A stretch of 13,409 nucleotides of DNA from CAVPHV01 sp964465915 (GTDB lineage: Bacteria > Actinomycetota > Acidimicrobiia > Spongiisociales > UBA5794): positions 1 to 13,409 of the forward strand of contig CAYXMJ010000079.1 in assembly GCA_964465915.1 (NCBI GenBank), given 5' to 3'. The first letter of the stretch is position 1, and the number at the start of each line of letters is the position of its first letter. A model generated the notes under the pieces. It made no database searches. It had not been told where the DNA came from and saw only the letters and a program-made list of their open reading frames with translations. Of the stretch, positions 1 to 6,200 are shown in pieces. The translations under genes and the position numbers were made by a program.

Positions 1-2
1 GC

Positions 3-872
3 GTCTCAGGCTTGCAGGTCGTCCCGATCGGGATCCACCTCGAGGAGAAGGCCGCCATTCGTAGCCGAGCCTTTGTCCAGGTCGGCGACGTGATCGACCT
101 CGATACCGCCGTCCATGGTCTGCTCGCCGGGGAGAAGCCGTCGCCCGATGATCACGAGGCGGTCGATCGCCTCACCAGCGAGATCGAAGTTCGGCTGCGA
201 CATGTGTCCCCGGGCTTCGATGACGAGGCCGAGGCGGAGGCGTTGTCGTTCGCCGGTGAGGTTGCTCTTCGCAACTCGGTCGGGGATGCCCACGTGTCGT
301 ACGCCGACCGCGAGCTAGTCGCCGGCGAGCTCGCCCGTCGTTCCGAAGAGACTCAAGCCGCGGTCGCGGGCGACGCAGTTCACTATGAGGCCGCCCTGAC
401 TGCGGCTGGGGTCGGCGACGCCGGCCTGGTGGCCGCCCAGCGCGGCAGCCGGTTGAGCTGGCGGTATCTCGGCGCGTCTACCGTATTGGTCCTGTTGGCG
501 CCGTTTGCCCTCGCCGGGGTGGCGATGAACATCTTGCCGTATCTTCTGTTGCGAGCCGCGATGCGGCTCAAACCCAAGTCGATGACGCCGTCAACGGTCC
601 GTTTGGTGGCGGCGGTGGTCGCCTTTCTGGGGATGTGGATGATTTGGGCGGTCATCGCTTGGCGGATCTGGAATGGCACCGTGGCGGTGATCGTTCTGGT
701 GGCGGTGCCGCTCTATGGGGCGGTTGCGGTCTACGTGCTCGACCGGGCCGTGAGGCTGTGGCGGGCATGGACACAGCGGCGCAGAGCTCGTCGCCTCGGG
801 CCGAACGCTGAGCCACTTCTGGCCGAGCGTGCCGCCTTGGTAGCGGCGGTCGAGCAGGCTTTGCGGTCATGA
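3..872 (+). CDS. PlsC/Gat1-like acyltransferase, C-terminal part (5' end outside window)
   Basis: The frame is open from the first full codon, so the gene starts upstream; the TTG at 12 is not a credible start. The first visible residues (SGLQVVPIGIHL, then IRSRAFVQVGDVIDLD) match the end of a PlsC acyltransferase domain, where a 'vvPvgi' strand is followed by 'fRS.a.v.fG.pi'. A long helical region follows, then hydrophobic segments at roughly residues 150-180 and 195-245 with 'APFALAGVAMNILPY', as in eukaryote-like Gat1/Sct1 glycerol-3-phosphate acyltransferases. The basic C-terminus (RAWTQRRRARRLG) is probably cytosolic. The likely role is acyl transfer to glycerol-3-phosphate or its monoacyl form at the membrane. 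The HX4D motif lies outside the window, so activity cannot be judged. The stop overlaps the next start (ATGA, 869-872), implying translational coupling. Confidence 0.72.
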   Translation, partial: VSGLQVVPIGIHLEEKAAIRSRAFVQVGDVIDLDTAVHGLLAGEKPSPDDHEAVDRLTSEIEVRLRHVSPGFDDEAEAEALSFAGEVALRNSVGDAHVSYADRELVAGELARRSEETQAAVAGDAVHYEAALTAAGVGDAGLVAAQRGSRLSWRYLGASTVLVLLAPFALAGVAMNILPYLLLRAAMRLKPKSMTPSTVRLVAAVVAFLGMWMIWAVIAWRIWNGTVAVIVLVAVPLYGAVAVYVLDRAVRLWRAWTQRRRARRLGPNAEPLLAERAALVAAVEQALRS

Positions 873-1165
873 GCGGGTGGAGTGTTGTCCTGCTGATCCT
901 GTTGCTCGTACCGGTCGTGCTGCTGTGGGTCTATGCCGTTGTTGATCTCCTACGCCGCACCGACCAGAGGGCGTGGCGCAAGGTGGCCTGGATCGCCGCG
1001 ATCGTTCTGCTCCCGATCGTTGGCCCGTTGCTCTACATCATCTTCCGGCCGTCGCGACGTGGTGACATCCGTGGCTTCGGGGCGAGGGACCCGCACAGCG
1101 ACCGCGCCGAACGTCTCCTCAATGGCGAGACCGCCGACGAGTCGCCCAGCTCGGATCAGTCGTAG
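869..1165 (+). CDS. PLDc_N-type two-helix membrane protein
   Basis: A 98-residue protein with two transmembrane helices (about 5-27 and 38-60) and a hydrophilic, acidic C-terminal tail. The pattern 'VYAVVDLLRR..QRAWRKVAWIAAIVLLPIVGPLLYIIFRP' is that of the phospholipase D-nuclease N-terminal domain (PLDc_N), also found at the start of cardiolipin synthases. Here the domain stands alone, with no HKD motif. Stand-alone PLDc_N proteins are common in actinobacteria and have no settled function. The start is set by the ATGA overlap with the upstream acyltransferase, because no good Shine-Dalgarno site precedes it. It ends 10 bp inside the convergent phosphodiesterase gene. Confidence 0.75.
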   Translation: MSGWSVVLLILLLVPVVLLWVYAVVDLLRRTDQRAWRKVAWIAAIVLLPIVGPLLYIIFRPSRRGDIRGFGARDPHSDRAERLLNGETADESPSSDQS

Positions 1166-2727
1166 TTGAGGTCCTGCTGGTAGTTGAAGACCGAACCGGG
1201 TACCGGCCCGTACCCGAGCAGGCTCAGCGCGAGGTTGCCGGCCTCGTGTCCGCGAATCGGCTGGACGCCGGTCAGTGGCGGCTGGCTCGTCCCAGGGTCC
1301 GACCGATTGCCCGTATTCAGTGAATACAGATCGGCACCGGCACTCACCGACGGTCCCCACACCACAAACGGAATGGTGTAGTTCTCCGCCAACGTGGGGT
1401 CCCCATGGAGGAGCTGACCGGAAGGGCCACCGTGGTCGGCCACGACAATGATCGACGTGGTTGGCGCCCAATCCGGATCGCCCTCGATCGCCGTGATGAG
1501 CCGGCCCAGGACGTCGTCTGACGCCTCAACCGCAGCGCGATACTCAGGGCTCGCCCATCCGGACTCGTGTCCCGCCGTGTCGGGGTATCTGATGTGGAAG
1601 AGCACGTATTCGAGATCGGCAGAAGTCGCCAACTCGTCGATGAACAGATCGGCGGCGTTGCTCGGATCGATCAGCCTGAAGACGTCGATCTTGTCCTTCC
1701 CATCATTGGCGCCGGTGGTGTCGGCTGCGCCGTGCGTGTCGTTCCAGTTGCGATCGAGCATGGTGAATTTCGACTTGCCGGCGTACAGCAGCGTCCGGCC
1801 GCCGTTGTCGTGCACGACGTCGAAGGCGGAGGCGACGTAGTGGCCTGCCTCTTGATGAACGGTTGTGCCGGCGTCTTCGTTGAACTCGACCTGATGCCCC
1901 GAGCCTCCCAGCACGGAACGCCCGGTCACCTGCGATGTGTGGTTTGGCAGCGTCCTCGTGACCGCAGGGTCGGTCCTGCCGTTCATGGTCGAGGCGCCTT
2001 CTTCGATGAGTCGTGTCAGGTTCGGCATCAGTGCCGAGGTGACATGGTCGGGGCGGAGCGCGTCGATACTGACGTGGACGACAAGCTCGGTATCGCCTGG
2101 AGGTGGGGGAGGAGGCGGTGGCGGAGGCTCGCCCTCGTGACAGGCCGTGTCGGTTGGGGTCCCTCTCACCCAGGTGCGGACCACATAGGTGGCGCCCGCC
2201 GGCGACGCGGTGTCTACGAACGACGACGATCCGGGCCCCGGAGTCGCAAGCCACTTGTTGTTGCGCCGAATCACATGATTGCCACCCTCGTCGATCCAGT
2301 TGAGCGTGACGGTCGATCCCGACCGTGTCGCAACGCAGCCGTCGTCCGGGGGTGGTGGTGGTGGTGGTGGCGTGGTGGTCGTGGTGGTGGTCGTGACCGG
2401 GGAGCCCTCGGTGCAGTTGCGGTCGGAGGAGACCCCCGATTTCCAGGTCCGCACCACATACGTCGCACCGGCCGGGGCATTCTGGTCGACGTACGACGAG
2501 ACTCCCTTCCCGCCCTTGGCGAGCCACTTGCCGTTGCGGCGGATGACGTGAAAGCCGCCGTCGTCGAGCCAGCTGAGAGTCGCGTCGGATCCGGAGAATT
2601 CCACGACACATACGTCGGGGTCGGTGACATCCATCGGCACGGCAAACGCTGAGACCACGAGGGCCACCGCGAGCGCTGAGGCGCCATATGCCCATCGCCC
2701 GCGTCGGAACCGGTTGGTGCGCGCCAT
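1156..2727 (-). CDS. Secreted alkaline-phosphatase-superfamily phosphodiesterase with two N-terminal modules
   Basis: A 523-residue exported protein. I chose the ATG at 2727 because AAGGGGG lies 6 nt upstream; an in-frame GTG at 2775 would put 16 residues before the signal peptide. Order: basic n-region and hydrophobic core (about 11-30), module 1 (39-108), Thr8-Pro8 linker (112-127), module 2 (130-199), Pro10 (201-210), then a catalytic domain. Visible catalytic elements of the type I phosphodiesterase/sulfatase fold: VSIDALRPD (metal Asp222), RTLPNHTS (probable Thr259 nucleophile, Asn262), YPDTAGH (Asp383, His387), VVADHGG (Asp431, His432) and GHEAGN (His494). These fit a two-metal phosphodiesterase or pyrophosphatase acting outside the membrane; the substrate is unknown. 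With a Thr in a TLPNH context, a phosphodiesterase of NPP type is likelier than a sulfatase. No sorting signal is visible at the C-terminus. Confidence 0.85.
   Translation of the reverse strand: MARTNRFRRGRWAYGASALAVALVVSAFAVPMDVTDPDVCVVEFSGSDATLSWLDDGGFHVIRRNGKWLAKGGKGVSSYVDQNAPAGATYVVRTWKSGVSSDRNCTEGSPVTTTTTTTTPPPPPPPPDDGCVATRSGSTVTLNWIDEGGNHVIRRNNKWLATPGPGSSSFVDTASPAGATYVVRTWVRGTPTDTACHEGEPPPPPPPPPPGDTELVVHVSIDALRPDHVTSALMPNLTRLIEEGASTMNGRTDPAVTRTLPNHTSQVTGRSVLGGSGHQVEFNEDAGTTVHQEAGHYVASAFDVVHDNGGRTLLYAGKSKFTMLDRNWNDTHGAADTTGANDGKDKIDVFRLIDPSNAADLFIDELATSADLEYVLFHIRYPDTAGHESGWASPEYRAAVEASDDVLGRLITAIEGDPDWAPTTSIIVVADHGGPSGQLLHGDPTLAENYTIPFVVWGPSVSAGADLYSLNTGNRSDPGTSQPPLTGVQPIRGHEAGNLALSLLGYGPVPGSVFNYQQDLNYD
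2098..2127 (-). repeat. GGN microsatellite encoding Pro10
   Basis: On the plus strand this is a G-rich triplet tract encoding ten consecutive prolines between module 2 and the catalytic domain. It is a rigid extracellular spacer. Triplet slippage here would keep the reading frame. Confidence 0.8.
2131..2613 (-). repeat. Two tandem 70-residue modules within the phosphodiesterase
   Basis: Module 1 is encoded at 2404-2613 and module 2 at 2131-2340. They share the framework C-x-V..SGS..TL.W.D.GG.HVIRRN.KWLA..G.G.SS.VD..APAGATYVVRTW..G...D..C.EG with no gap, so this is a recent internal duplication. Each module has two Cys 65 residues apart, one near each end, which suggests one disulfide per module. 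The size and strand-rich pattern resemble a fibronectin-III-like beta sandwich; an adhesive or spacer role is inference. Confidence 0.8.
2347..2394 (-). repeat. GGT/GTN microsatellite encoding Thr8-Pro8
   Basis: A near-perfect GGT triplet run (2351-2370) encodes Pro8, and the adjoining GTG/GTC triplets encode Thr8, linking modules 1 and 2. Thr/Pro-rich linkers are common in secreted actinobacterial proteins and may be O-glycosylated. The pure triplet run is prone to in-frame length change. Confidence 0.8.
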
Positions 2728-2733
2728 GATGTT

Positions 2734-2740
2734 CCCCCTT
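2734..2740 (-). promoter_or_regulatory. Ribosome binding site deciding the phosphodiesterase start
   Basis: AAGGGGG on the minus strand sits 6 nt before the ATG at 2727. No comparable site precedes the upstream in-frame start at 2775. Confidence 0.6.
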
Positions 2741-2788
2741 GAGAGCCGACTTCTTCTTGCCACGATAGCCCCCAATTCCCGACATGAG

Positions 2789-2850
2789 GAGTGCTTTGCT
2801 CTGAGGGTTGTCGACCCGCGCCGAACAACTAGTCATCTTGGCAAGCACTC
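2789..2850. other. Inverted repeat in the spacer between LiaF-like and phosphodiesterase genes
   Basis: The 145-bp spacer 2728-2872 holds GAGTGCTT (2789-2796) and its exact complement AAGCACTC (2843-2850). Between them is a second, imperfect pair, GTTGTCG and CGAACAAC. Transcribed from either strand this could fold into a nested hairpin. It lies just past the stop of the LiaF-like gene, so it may end that operon; it is also upstream of the phosphodiesterase gene and could be its leader. There is no U-tract, and I see no convincing -35/-10 pair here. Confidence 0.3.
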
Positions 2851-2872
2851 ACCGCGATGGTTCGACAGTCTC

Positions 2873-3418
2873 CTAATCGCGACTGAAGATGAGGTAGGTG
2901 CCGAAGCCGACCAGGAGCAGGGCGACGGCGACTCCCGCCCAACTCCCGTAGCTCCGACCCGAGATGCCAATGAGTAGCTCGAAGACCACAAAGCCGGCGG
3001 TGAACAGGCTGAGTCCGACGATGAACGTGGTCCGGCCGCCGGTTCGCATTTCCTCGTCACCGCTACGCAGGCCAACCAGCCACAAGGCGAGTCCGACGCC
3101 TCCCGGAGCAACCAGAGCCCAAGCGTAGGCCCAGCTCTCCCAATGGCCCGTGTTGTTCTGGTACAGCATCAGAAGCCCCGAGATGAGCGCAATCATGCCC
3201 GGCACGGCTGCACCGGCACCATTTGGAGTTCCGGAGGCGAGGCCGTAGATCACCAGGATCGCCCCGGGAACGATGATGAAGAACGGCCAGCCGACTTGCC
3301 ACACATCGAAGTCCAGGATCTCGCTCAGCAGCCAAAGGCCTCCAAGCACGACCAGCACGGTGCCGACGACCGTGGCGACGGCCTTGCTCCCGTCGGGTGG
3401 CGCTGTCGGGGCGCTCAT
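2873..3418 (-). CDS. LiaF/LiaI-like polytopic membrane protein
   Basis: A 181-residue protein with about six transmembrane segments (near 14-33, 40-60, 68-87, 95-116, 130-150, 158-178) and almost no extramembrane part. The pattern 'G..lvvlGglwLLseil.fDvWQvGWPffiIvpGa' resembles the LiaF/LiaI transmembrane domain found in envelope-stress proteins. 'SWAYAWALVAPGGVGLAL' is shared by many hypothetical proteins with this fold. It starts 8 bp after the stop of the PNPOx-like gene, so the two are probably co-transcribed. The Shine-Dalgarno site is weak (GAGTAG), which also suggests coupling. There is no soluble LiaF C-terminal domain, so a Lia-type regulatory role should not be assumed. Confidence 0.7.
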   Translation of the reverse strand: MSAPTAPPDGSKAVATVVGTVLVVLGGLWLLSEILDFDVWQVGWPFFIIVPGAILVIYGLASGTPNGAGAAVPGMIALISGLLMLYQNNTGHWESWAYAWALVAPGGVGLALWLVGLRSGDEEMRTGGRTTFIVGLSLFTAGFVVFELLIGISGRSYGSWAGVAVALLLVGFGTYLIFSRD

Positions 3419-3426
3419 CGCCGCAT

Positions 3427-3993
3427 CTACTCTGCTCGATCGAGGGTTTCGGCCCGCAGTGCGGGCAGGCCGTCGATGCTGACCCGGTTCTTCTCGAGTT
3501 GGTACTCGCGCAGTTGGTCATCATCACGATGCTCGCTCCACAAGGCCAACCGGCTGCGCTGGCCTTGGTATTCGAAGGTCGGAACGCCGAAGCCGCATGA
3601 GTCAGCGATTCGGTCGAGCTCGACGACGATCACCGAACGCGGCGCCCGAAACTCGGCGAAGCCGGCGACGAGACCGTCGTAGTCGGCATCTCCGGGTTCA
3701 ACGACTCGAGCGGTTCCGTAGAGGCGAACAATGCGCGGCGGTCCGCCGAAGGCGCAGAAGAGCATCGTGATCCGGCCGTTCTCCCGGACGTGAGCGATGG
3801 TCTCTGCTCCCGAACCGATCAGGTCGAGATAGGCGACGGTGGTGCCGTTCAGGACCCGAAAGGTCCCATCGAGTCCCTTGGGTGAGACGTTGACATGGCC
3901 GCCTTCGGTTGGGGCCGTGCCGACAAAGAACATGGGCTGAGCATCGAGCCACTCGATCAGGCGCGGCTCGAGTTCTGTGTACAACTTGCCCAT
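3427..3993 (-). CDS. Pyridoxamine 5'-phosphate oxidase-family (split-barrel flavin) protein
   Basis: A 188-residue protein. The start is the ATG at 3993, because GGAGGTGAGG lies 6 nt upstream; longer frames begin in sequence that does not resemble the family. Visible signature stretches are FFVGTAP..GGHVNVSPKG (22-39), VAYLDLIGSGAETIAHVRENGRI (53-75), FGGPPRIVRLYGTARVV (82-98), DSCGFGVPTFEY (131-142) and the C-terminal KNRVSIDGLPAL (168-179). This is the PNPOx-like group of small FMN-, F420- or haem-binding split barrels. True PdxH enzymes are longer and carry other C-terminal motifs, so pyridoxal phosphate synthesis is unlikely. A redox role on an unknown substrate is the fair reading. It is probably the third gene of the DUF2505-WS/DGAT operon, 71 bp after the acyltransferase stop. 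A TACGGT box in that gap could be an internal -10. Confidence 0.82.
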   Translation of the reverse strand: MGKLYTELEPRLIEWLDAQPMFFVGTAPTEGGHVNVSPKGLDGTFRVLNGTTVAYLDLIGSGAETIAHVRENGRITMLFCAFGGPPRIVRLYGTARVVEPGDADYDGLVAGFAEFRAPRSVIVVELDRIADSCGFGVPTFEYQGQRSRLALWSEHRDDDQLREYQLEKNRVSIDGLPALRAETLDRAE

Positions 3994-3999
3994 CTCGTT

Positions 4000-4009
4000 C
4001 CTCACCTCC
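4000..4009 (-). promoter_or_regulatory. Ribosome binding site deciding the PNPOx-like start
   Basis: GGAGGTGAGG on the minus strand ends 6 nt before the ATG at 3993. It is close to a full match to the anti-Shine-Dalgarno sequence and rules out the longer frame starting at 4083. Confidence 0.7.
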
Positions 4010-4064
4010 GTTTGGGTTCTGACGCCCACCGTAGCCGCACCCCACGGTCCCATCGGCGCCCGAC

Positions 4065-5582
4065 TCAGCGATGTGAGGCGCACCTGGGTTCGGGGTGGGC
4101 GCGCCGCCGACAGCGCCGTCCGTCGCGAGTTGAAGCCACGCAGCGGCGCGGCACCAGACCGTCGTCGACCTCAGCAGAAAGACCGGAAGCGACCGCCAGT
4201 TCGGCAAACTCGTCGAGGAACAGTGCGACAACTGTGTCGGGGTCGGGGATCACCCGTTCATCAGACATGACACCGATGTCGACCTCGCCTGCGTAGCTGA
4301 AGATGCTCACCCCGAGGCCGAGGCCGGCCGATTGGGGGACCCAGAACATCATGCGACGCAGGGTCATCCCGGCGAGATAGAGGCGGACCGTCGGCCCGGG
4401 GACGTTGGTCATCACCAGCGAGGTCTTGGTGCCGAAGAAGTTGACGATCAGTCGCTGCACATCGGAGGCCGTTGACCCGATCGTCTGCAGGATCGCGAAC
4501 GAAACGGCGGCCTGCGGCGAGGCCTTGATCGCATCCATCTCGAGTTTCACCGCGCGCAGTCGCTCAACCGGGTCGCGGTAGCCGACCTCGAGCTTGGGTA
4601 GGACGAGTCCAAACTCGTTGCCGAGGCTGGGGGAGACCTCGGTCGACCGAACGTTGACGGGGACCATCGCCCGTATGTGCGCATTGTCGATGTCCTCACC
4701 GCACAGACGCAGGTACCGGCCCAAGCCTCCACTGACCGCGCTGATGAGTACGTCGTTGACGGTGGAGTCCGTTGCCTTGGCGACCCGTTTCACGTCCTCG
4801 AGGCGGATCCGGTCGGCCCAGGTGGTTCGCTTCACCGGGCCGAGTTCGCCTTTGAGCAGCGTCGGAGGGTCGGGTGGCATCACCGTGAGGTGGGTCAGTG
4901 CCTTGGCGTAGGCCGTCCCGGTATCGGTGTATTCGAGGATGCTGGCCGGGCTGCGCAGTACATCGATGCCGCTGTGCATCAACTTGCCGGTGAACTTGCG
5001 GGCGCCGGACACAGTGCGGGCGGCGGGGCGGAGGTACGAGACGATCGACGGAGACCCGGGTGGGCGCGGTTTAGCGGCCGATCGGGTCGCCGGCGGATTC
5101 GGAAAGGTGTCGCAGACCGAGAGCAGCACGCGCATCATGGCGATTCCGTCACCAATGGCGTGATGCATGTTCCAGATGATGGCGGTCCCGCCTCGGTAGC
5201 CCTCAACCACCGTGGCGCGCCACAGCGGCCTGCTGCGATCGAGTGGCTTTGTCGCCAGATCGTCCAGGAGCGTGCGAAACGCTCGTTCGGCGCCGCGGCG
5301 TGGCAACGAGATCACTGCGAGGTGGTTGTCGAGCGCGAAGTTGGGGTCGTACTCCCAGCGCGGCTGGCGGAACAGTGATTGTTCAACGGCCAGTTGGCGG
5401 AAGCGGGGGAAGGGCAGCAAGCGGGTCTCAAAGTTATGGCGGAGCCGGTCCATATCGAACGGTCCGGTCAGCGCGAAGAACCCGTTGATCATCATCAGGT
5501 TGGTCGGCGTATCCATCCGCAGCCAAGCCGTGTCGACCGTGGCGAACGGCTCGCCGGCGGCGCTACCTCGGCCCGGCGTCAT
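4065..5582 (-). CDS. WS/DGAT wax ester synthase/diacylglycerol acyltransferase with Cys/His C-terminal tail
   Basis: A 505-residue member of the WS/DGAT (Tgs/AtfA) family, which transfers acyl groups from acyl-CoA to diacylglycerol or fatty alcohols at the membrane and makes storage lipid. The catalytic motif HHAIGDG is at 140-146. Other family marks are FATVDTAWLRMDTP near the N-terminus, NDVLISAVSGGL (276-287), VMTNVPGP (390-397) and VPQSAGLGLGVSIFSYAG (415-432). The start is fixed by the ATGA overlap with the DUF2505 gene and a GGGGGAG site 8 nt upstream; the open frame beyond is a shadow of that gene. The catalytic part ends near residue 470. A basic tail follows with C481-x9-C491-x9-C501-x2-H504 and TRDG between the first two Cys, resembling a small zinc-binding knuckle. 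The tail is intact and in frame, and I do not know it as a standard part of this family. Confidence 0.92.
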   Translation of the reverse strand: MTPGRGSAAGEPFATVDTAWLRMDTPTNLMMINGFFALTGPFDMDRLRHNFETRLLPFPRFRQLAVEQSLFRQPRWEYDPNFALDNHLAVISLPRRGAERAFRTLLDDLATKPLDRSRPLWRATVVEGYRGGTAIIWNMHHAIGDGIAMMRVLLSVCDTFPNPPATRSAAKPRPPGSPSIVSYLRPAARTVSGARKFTGKLMHSGIDVLRSPASILEYTDTGTAYAKALTHLTVMPPDPPTLLKGELGPVKRTTWADRIRLEDVKRVAKATDSTVNDVLISAVSGGLGRYLRLCGEDIDNAHIRAMVPVNVRSTEVSPSLGNEFGLVLPKLEVGYRDPVERLRAVKLEMDAIKASPQAAVSFAILQTIGSTASDVQRLIVNFFGTKTSLVMTNVPGPTVRLYLAGMTLRRMMFWVPQSAGLGLGVSIFSYAGEVDIGVMSDERVIPDPDTVVALFLDEFAELAVASGLSAEVDDGLVPRRCVASTRDGRRCRRRAHPEPRCASHR

Positions 5583-6082
5583 CCCGAGTTCTCCCCCAGG
5601 TAAGCGAGCGACTGGTCGTATTCGCCTTGGATGCTGTCGAAGGTGTCCTGGAGGAGAAACTTCTTGAGGCGGCCGCCGATGACGGGGATGGCGATGTTCA
5701 TGTTCCCGGTGATGTGGTGCACAGCCCCGGTATCGCTCGGTGCCAGGGTGATCTCTCCCTGCATGCTGATCGGGGCGCCCTTCACATTGACTTCCCAGCG
5801 GCCGGTGCGGTTCCCCGTGGAATCCGTATCGAGATCCCAGGTGTCGGCTTGCTCGATAGAGGTGCGGGGTGACAACACCTTGCGGGCGAACTTCGGGACG
5901 TTGACCAGCACCTTGCGCTTGATCCGGATGCGGAACTCGTCGTCGACCGGTCCGCACTCCGCGACGACCACGTCGGTGTGGCCGAGCGCCTCGGAGCGGT
6001 CCTTGAGGAAGTTGGCGTCTCCGAACATAGCGAAGACGGTGGCGGGATCGGCCGGGTACTCATTCGCAATGTCGATGTCCAT
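5579..6082 (-). CDS. DUF2505 (START/SRPBCC-like) protein
   Basis: A 167-residue protein starting at 6082, where GGAGGGAG sits 4 nt upstream. 'YPADPATVFAMFGDANFLKDRSEALGH' near the start and 'MQGEITLAPSD....HHITGNMNIAIPVIGGRLKKFL' further on are typical of DUF2505, a SRPBCC/START-like helix-grip family of actinobacteria thought to hold hydrophobic ligands; no biochemical role is established. The stop overlaps the WS/DGAT start by 4 bp, so both are made from one message in close amounts. Lipid carrying or presentation to the acyltransferase is a reasonable inference. It is the first gene of the minus-strand operon. A possible -10 (TATGGT on the minus strand, 6102-6107) lies just upstream with no clear -35. 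Confidence 0.8.
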   Translation of the reverse strand: MDIDIANEYPADPATVFAMFGDANFLKDRSEALGHTDVVVAECGPVDDEFRIRIKRKVLVNVPKFARKVLSPRTSIEQADTWDLDTDSTGNRTGRWEVNVKGAPISMQGEITLAPSDTGAVHHITGNMNIAIPVIGGRLKKFLLQDTFDSIQGEYDQSLAYLGENSG

Positions 6083-6086
6083 GAAA

Positions 6087-6094
6087 CTCCCTCC
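6087..6094 (-). promoter_or_regulatory. Ribosome binding site deciding the DUF2505 start
   Basis: GGAGGGAG on the minus strand lies 4 nt before the ATG at 6082. It selects that ATG over the alternative start 24 bp upstream. Confidence 0.6.
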
Positions 6095-6130
6095 GCCGGT
6101 GACCATACGTCGCGGGGGTTTGGTTCGCTA

Positions 6131-6147
6131 GGGGCGGAAGTCGCCCC
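6131..6147. promoter_or_regulatory. Perfect inverted repeat abutting the metX -35 box
   Basis: GGGGCG and CGCCCC flank a 5-nt centre, GAAGT. The repeat ends exactly one base before the proposed metX -35 hexamer, in the 118-bp region between the DUF2505 and metX starts. Its position suits an operator or activator site serving one or both directions. Confidence 0.35.
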
Positions 6148-6175
6148 TTGACGAGGCACCCCGGCGGCCTAGGGT
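6148..6175 (+). promoter_or_regulatory. metX promoter (-35 TTGACG, 16 bp, -10 TAGGGT)
   Basis: TTGACG at 6148-6153 and TAGGGT at 6170-6175 are spaced 16 bp, a close match to actinobacterial housekeeping promoters. Transcription would begin near 6181-6183, giving an untranslated leader of about 20 nt before the ATG at 6201 and leaving room for its Shine-Dalgarno site. The GTG at 6174 lies inside the -10 box and so cannot be the start on this message. Confidence 0.6.
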
Positions 6176-6191
6176 GAACGCCCCCGCGATC

Positions 6192-6196
6192 GAGGT
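6192..6196 (+). promoter_or_regulatory. Ribosome binding site deciding the metX start
   Basis: GAGGT lies 4 nt before the ATG at 6201 and downstream of the predicted transcription start. No such site precedes the GTG at 6174. Confidence 0.55.
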
Positions 6197-6200
6197 ACTG

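Noticed and set aside
1567..2652. Plus-strand open frame of about 361 codons opposite the phosphodiesterase.
   Set aside because: The minus-strand frame has a signal peptide, catalytic motifs and a ribosome site. The plus-strand product is Trp/Gly runs produced by the microsatellites.
2789..2850. CIRCE-like heat-shock operator, because of the AGCACTC/GAGTGCT half-sites.
   Set aside because: The half-sites are in the opposite order to CIRCE and 46 bp apart instead of 9.
5583..5957. An upstream in-frame extension of the WS/DGAT (125 extra residues) as a fused domain.
   Set aside because: The extension is Arg/His/Pro-rich, overlaps the DUF2505 gene in another frame and lacks any domain. The ATGA start is typical.
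6174..6176. GTG at 6174 as the metX start.
   Set aside because: It overlaps the -10 box of the only good promoter and has no ribosome site, whereas the ATG at 6201 has one.
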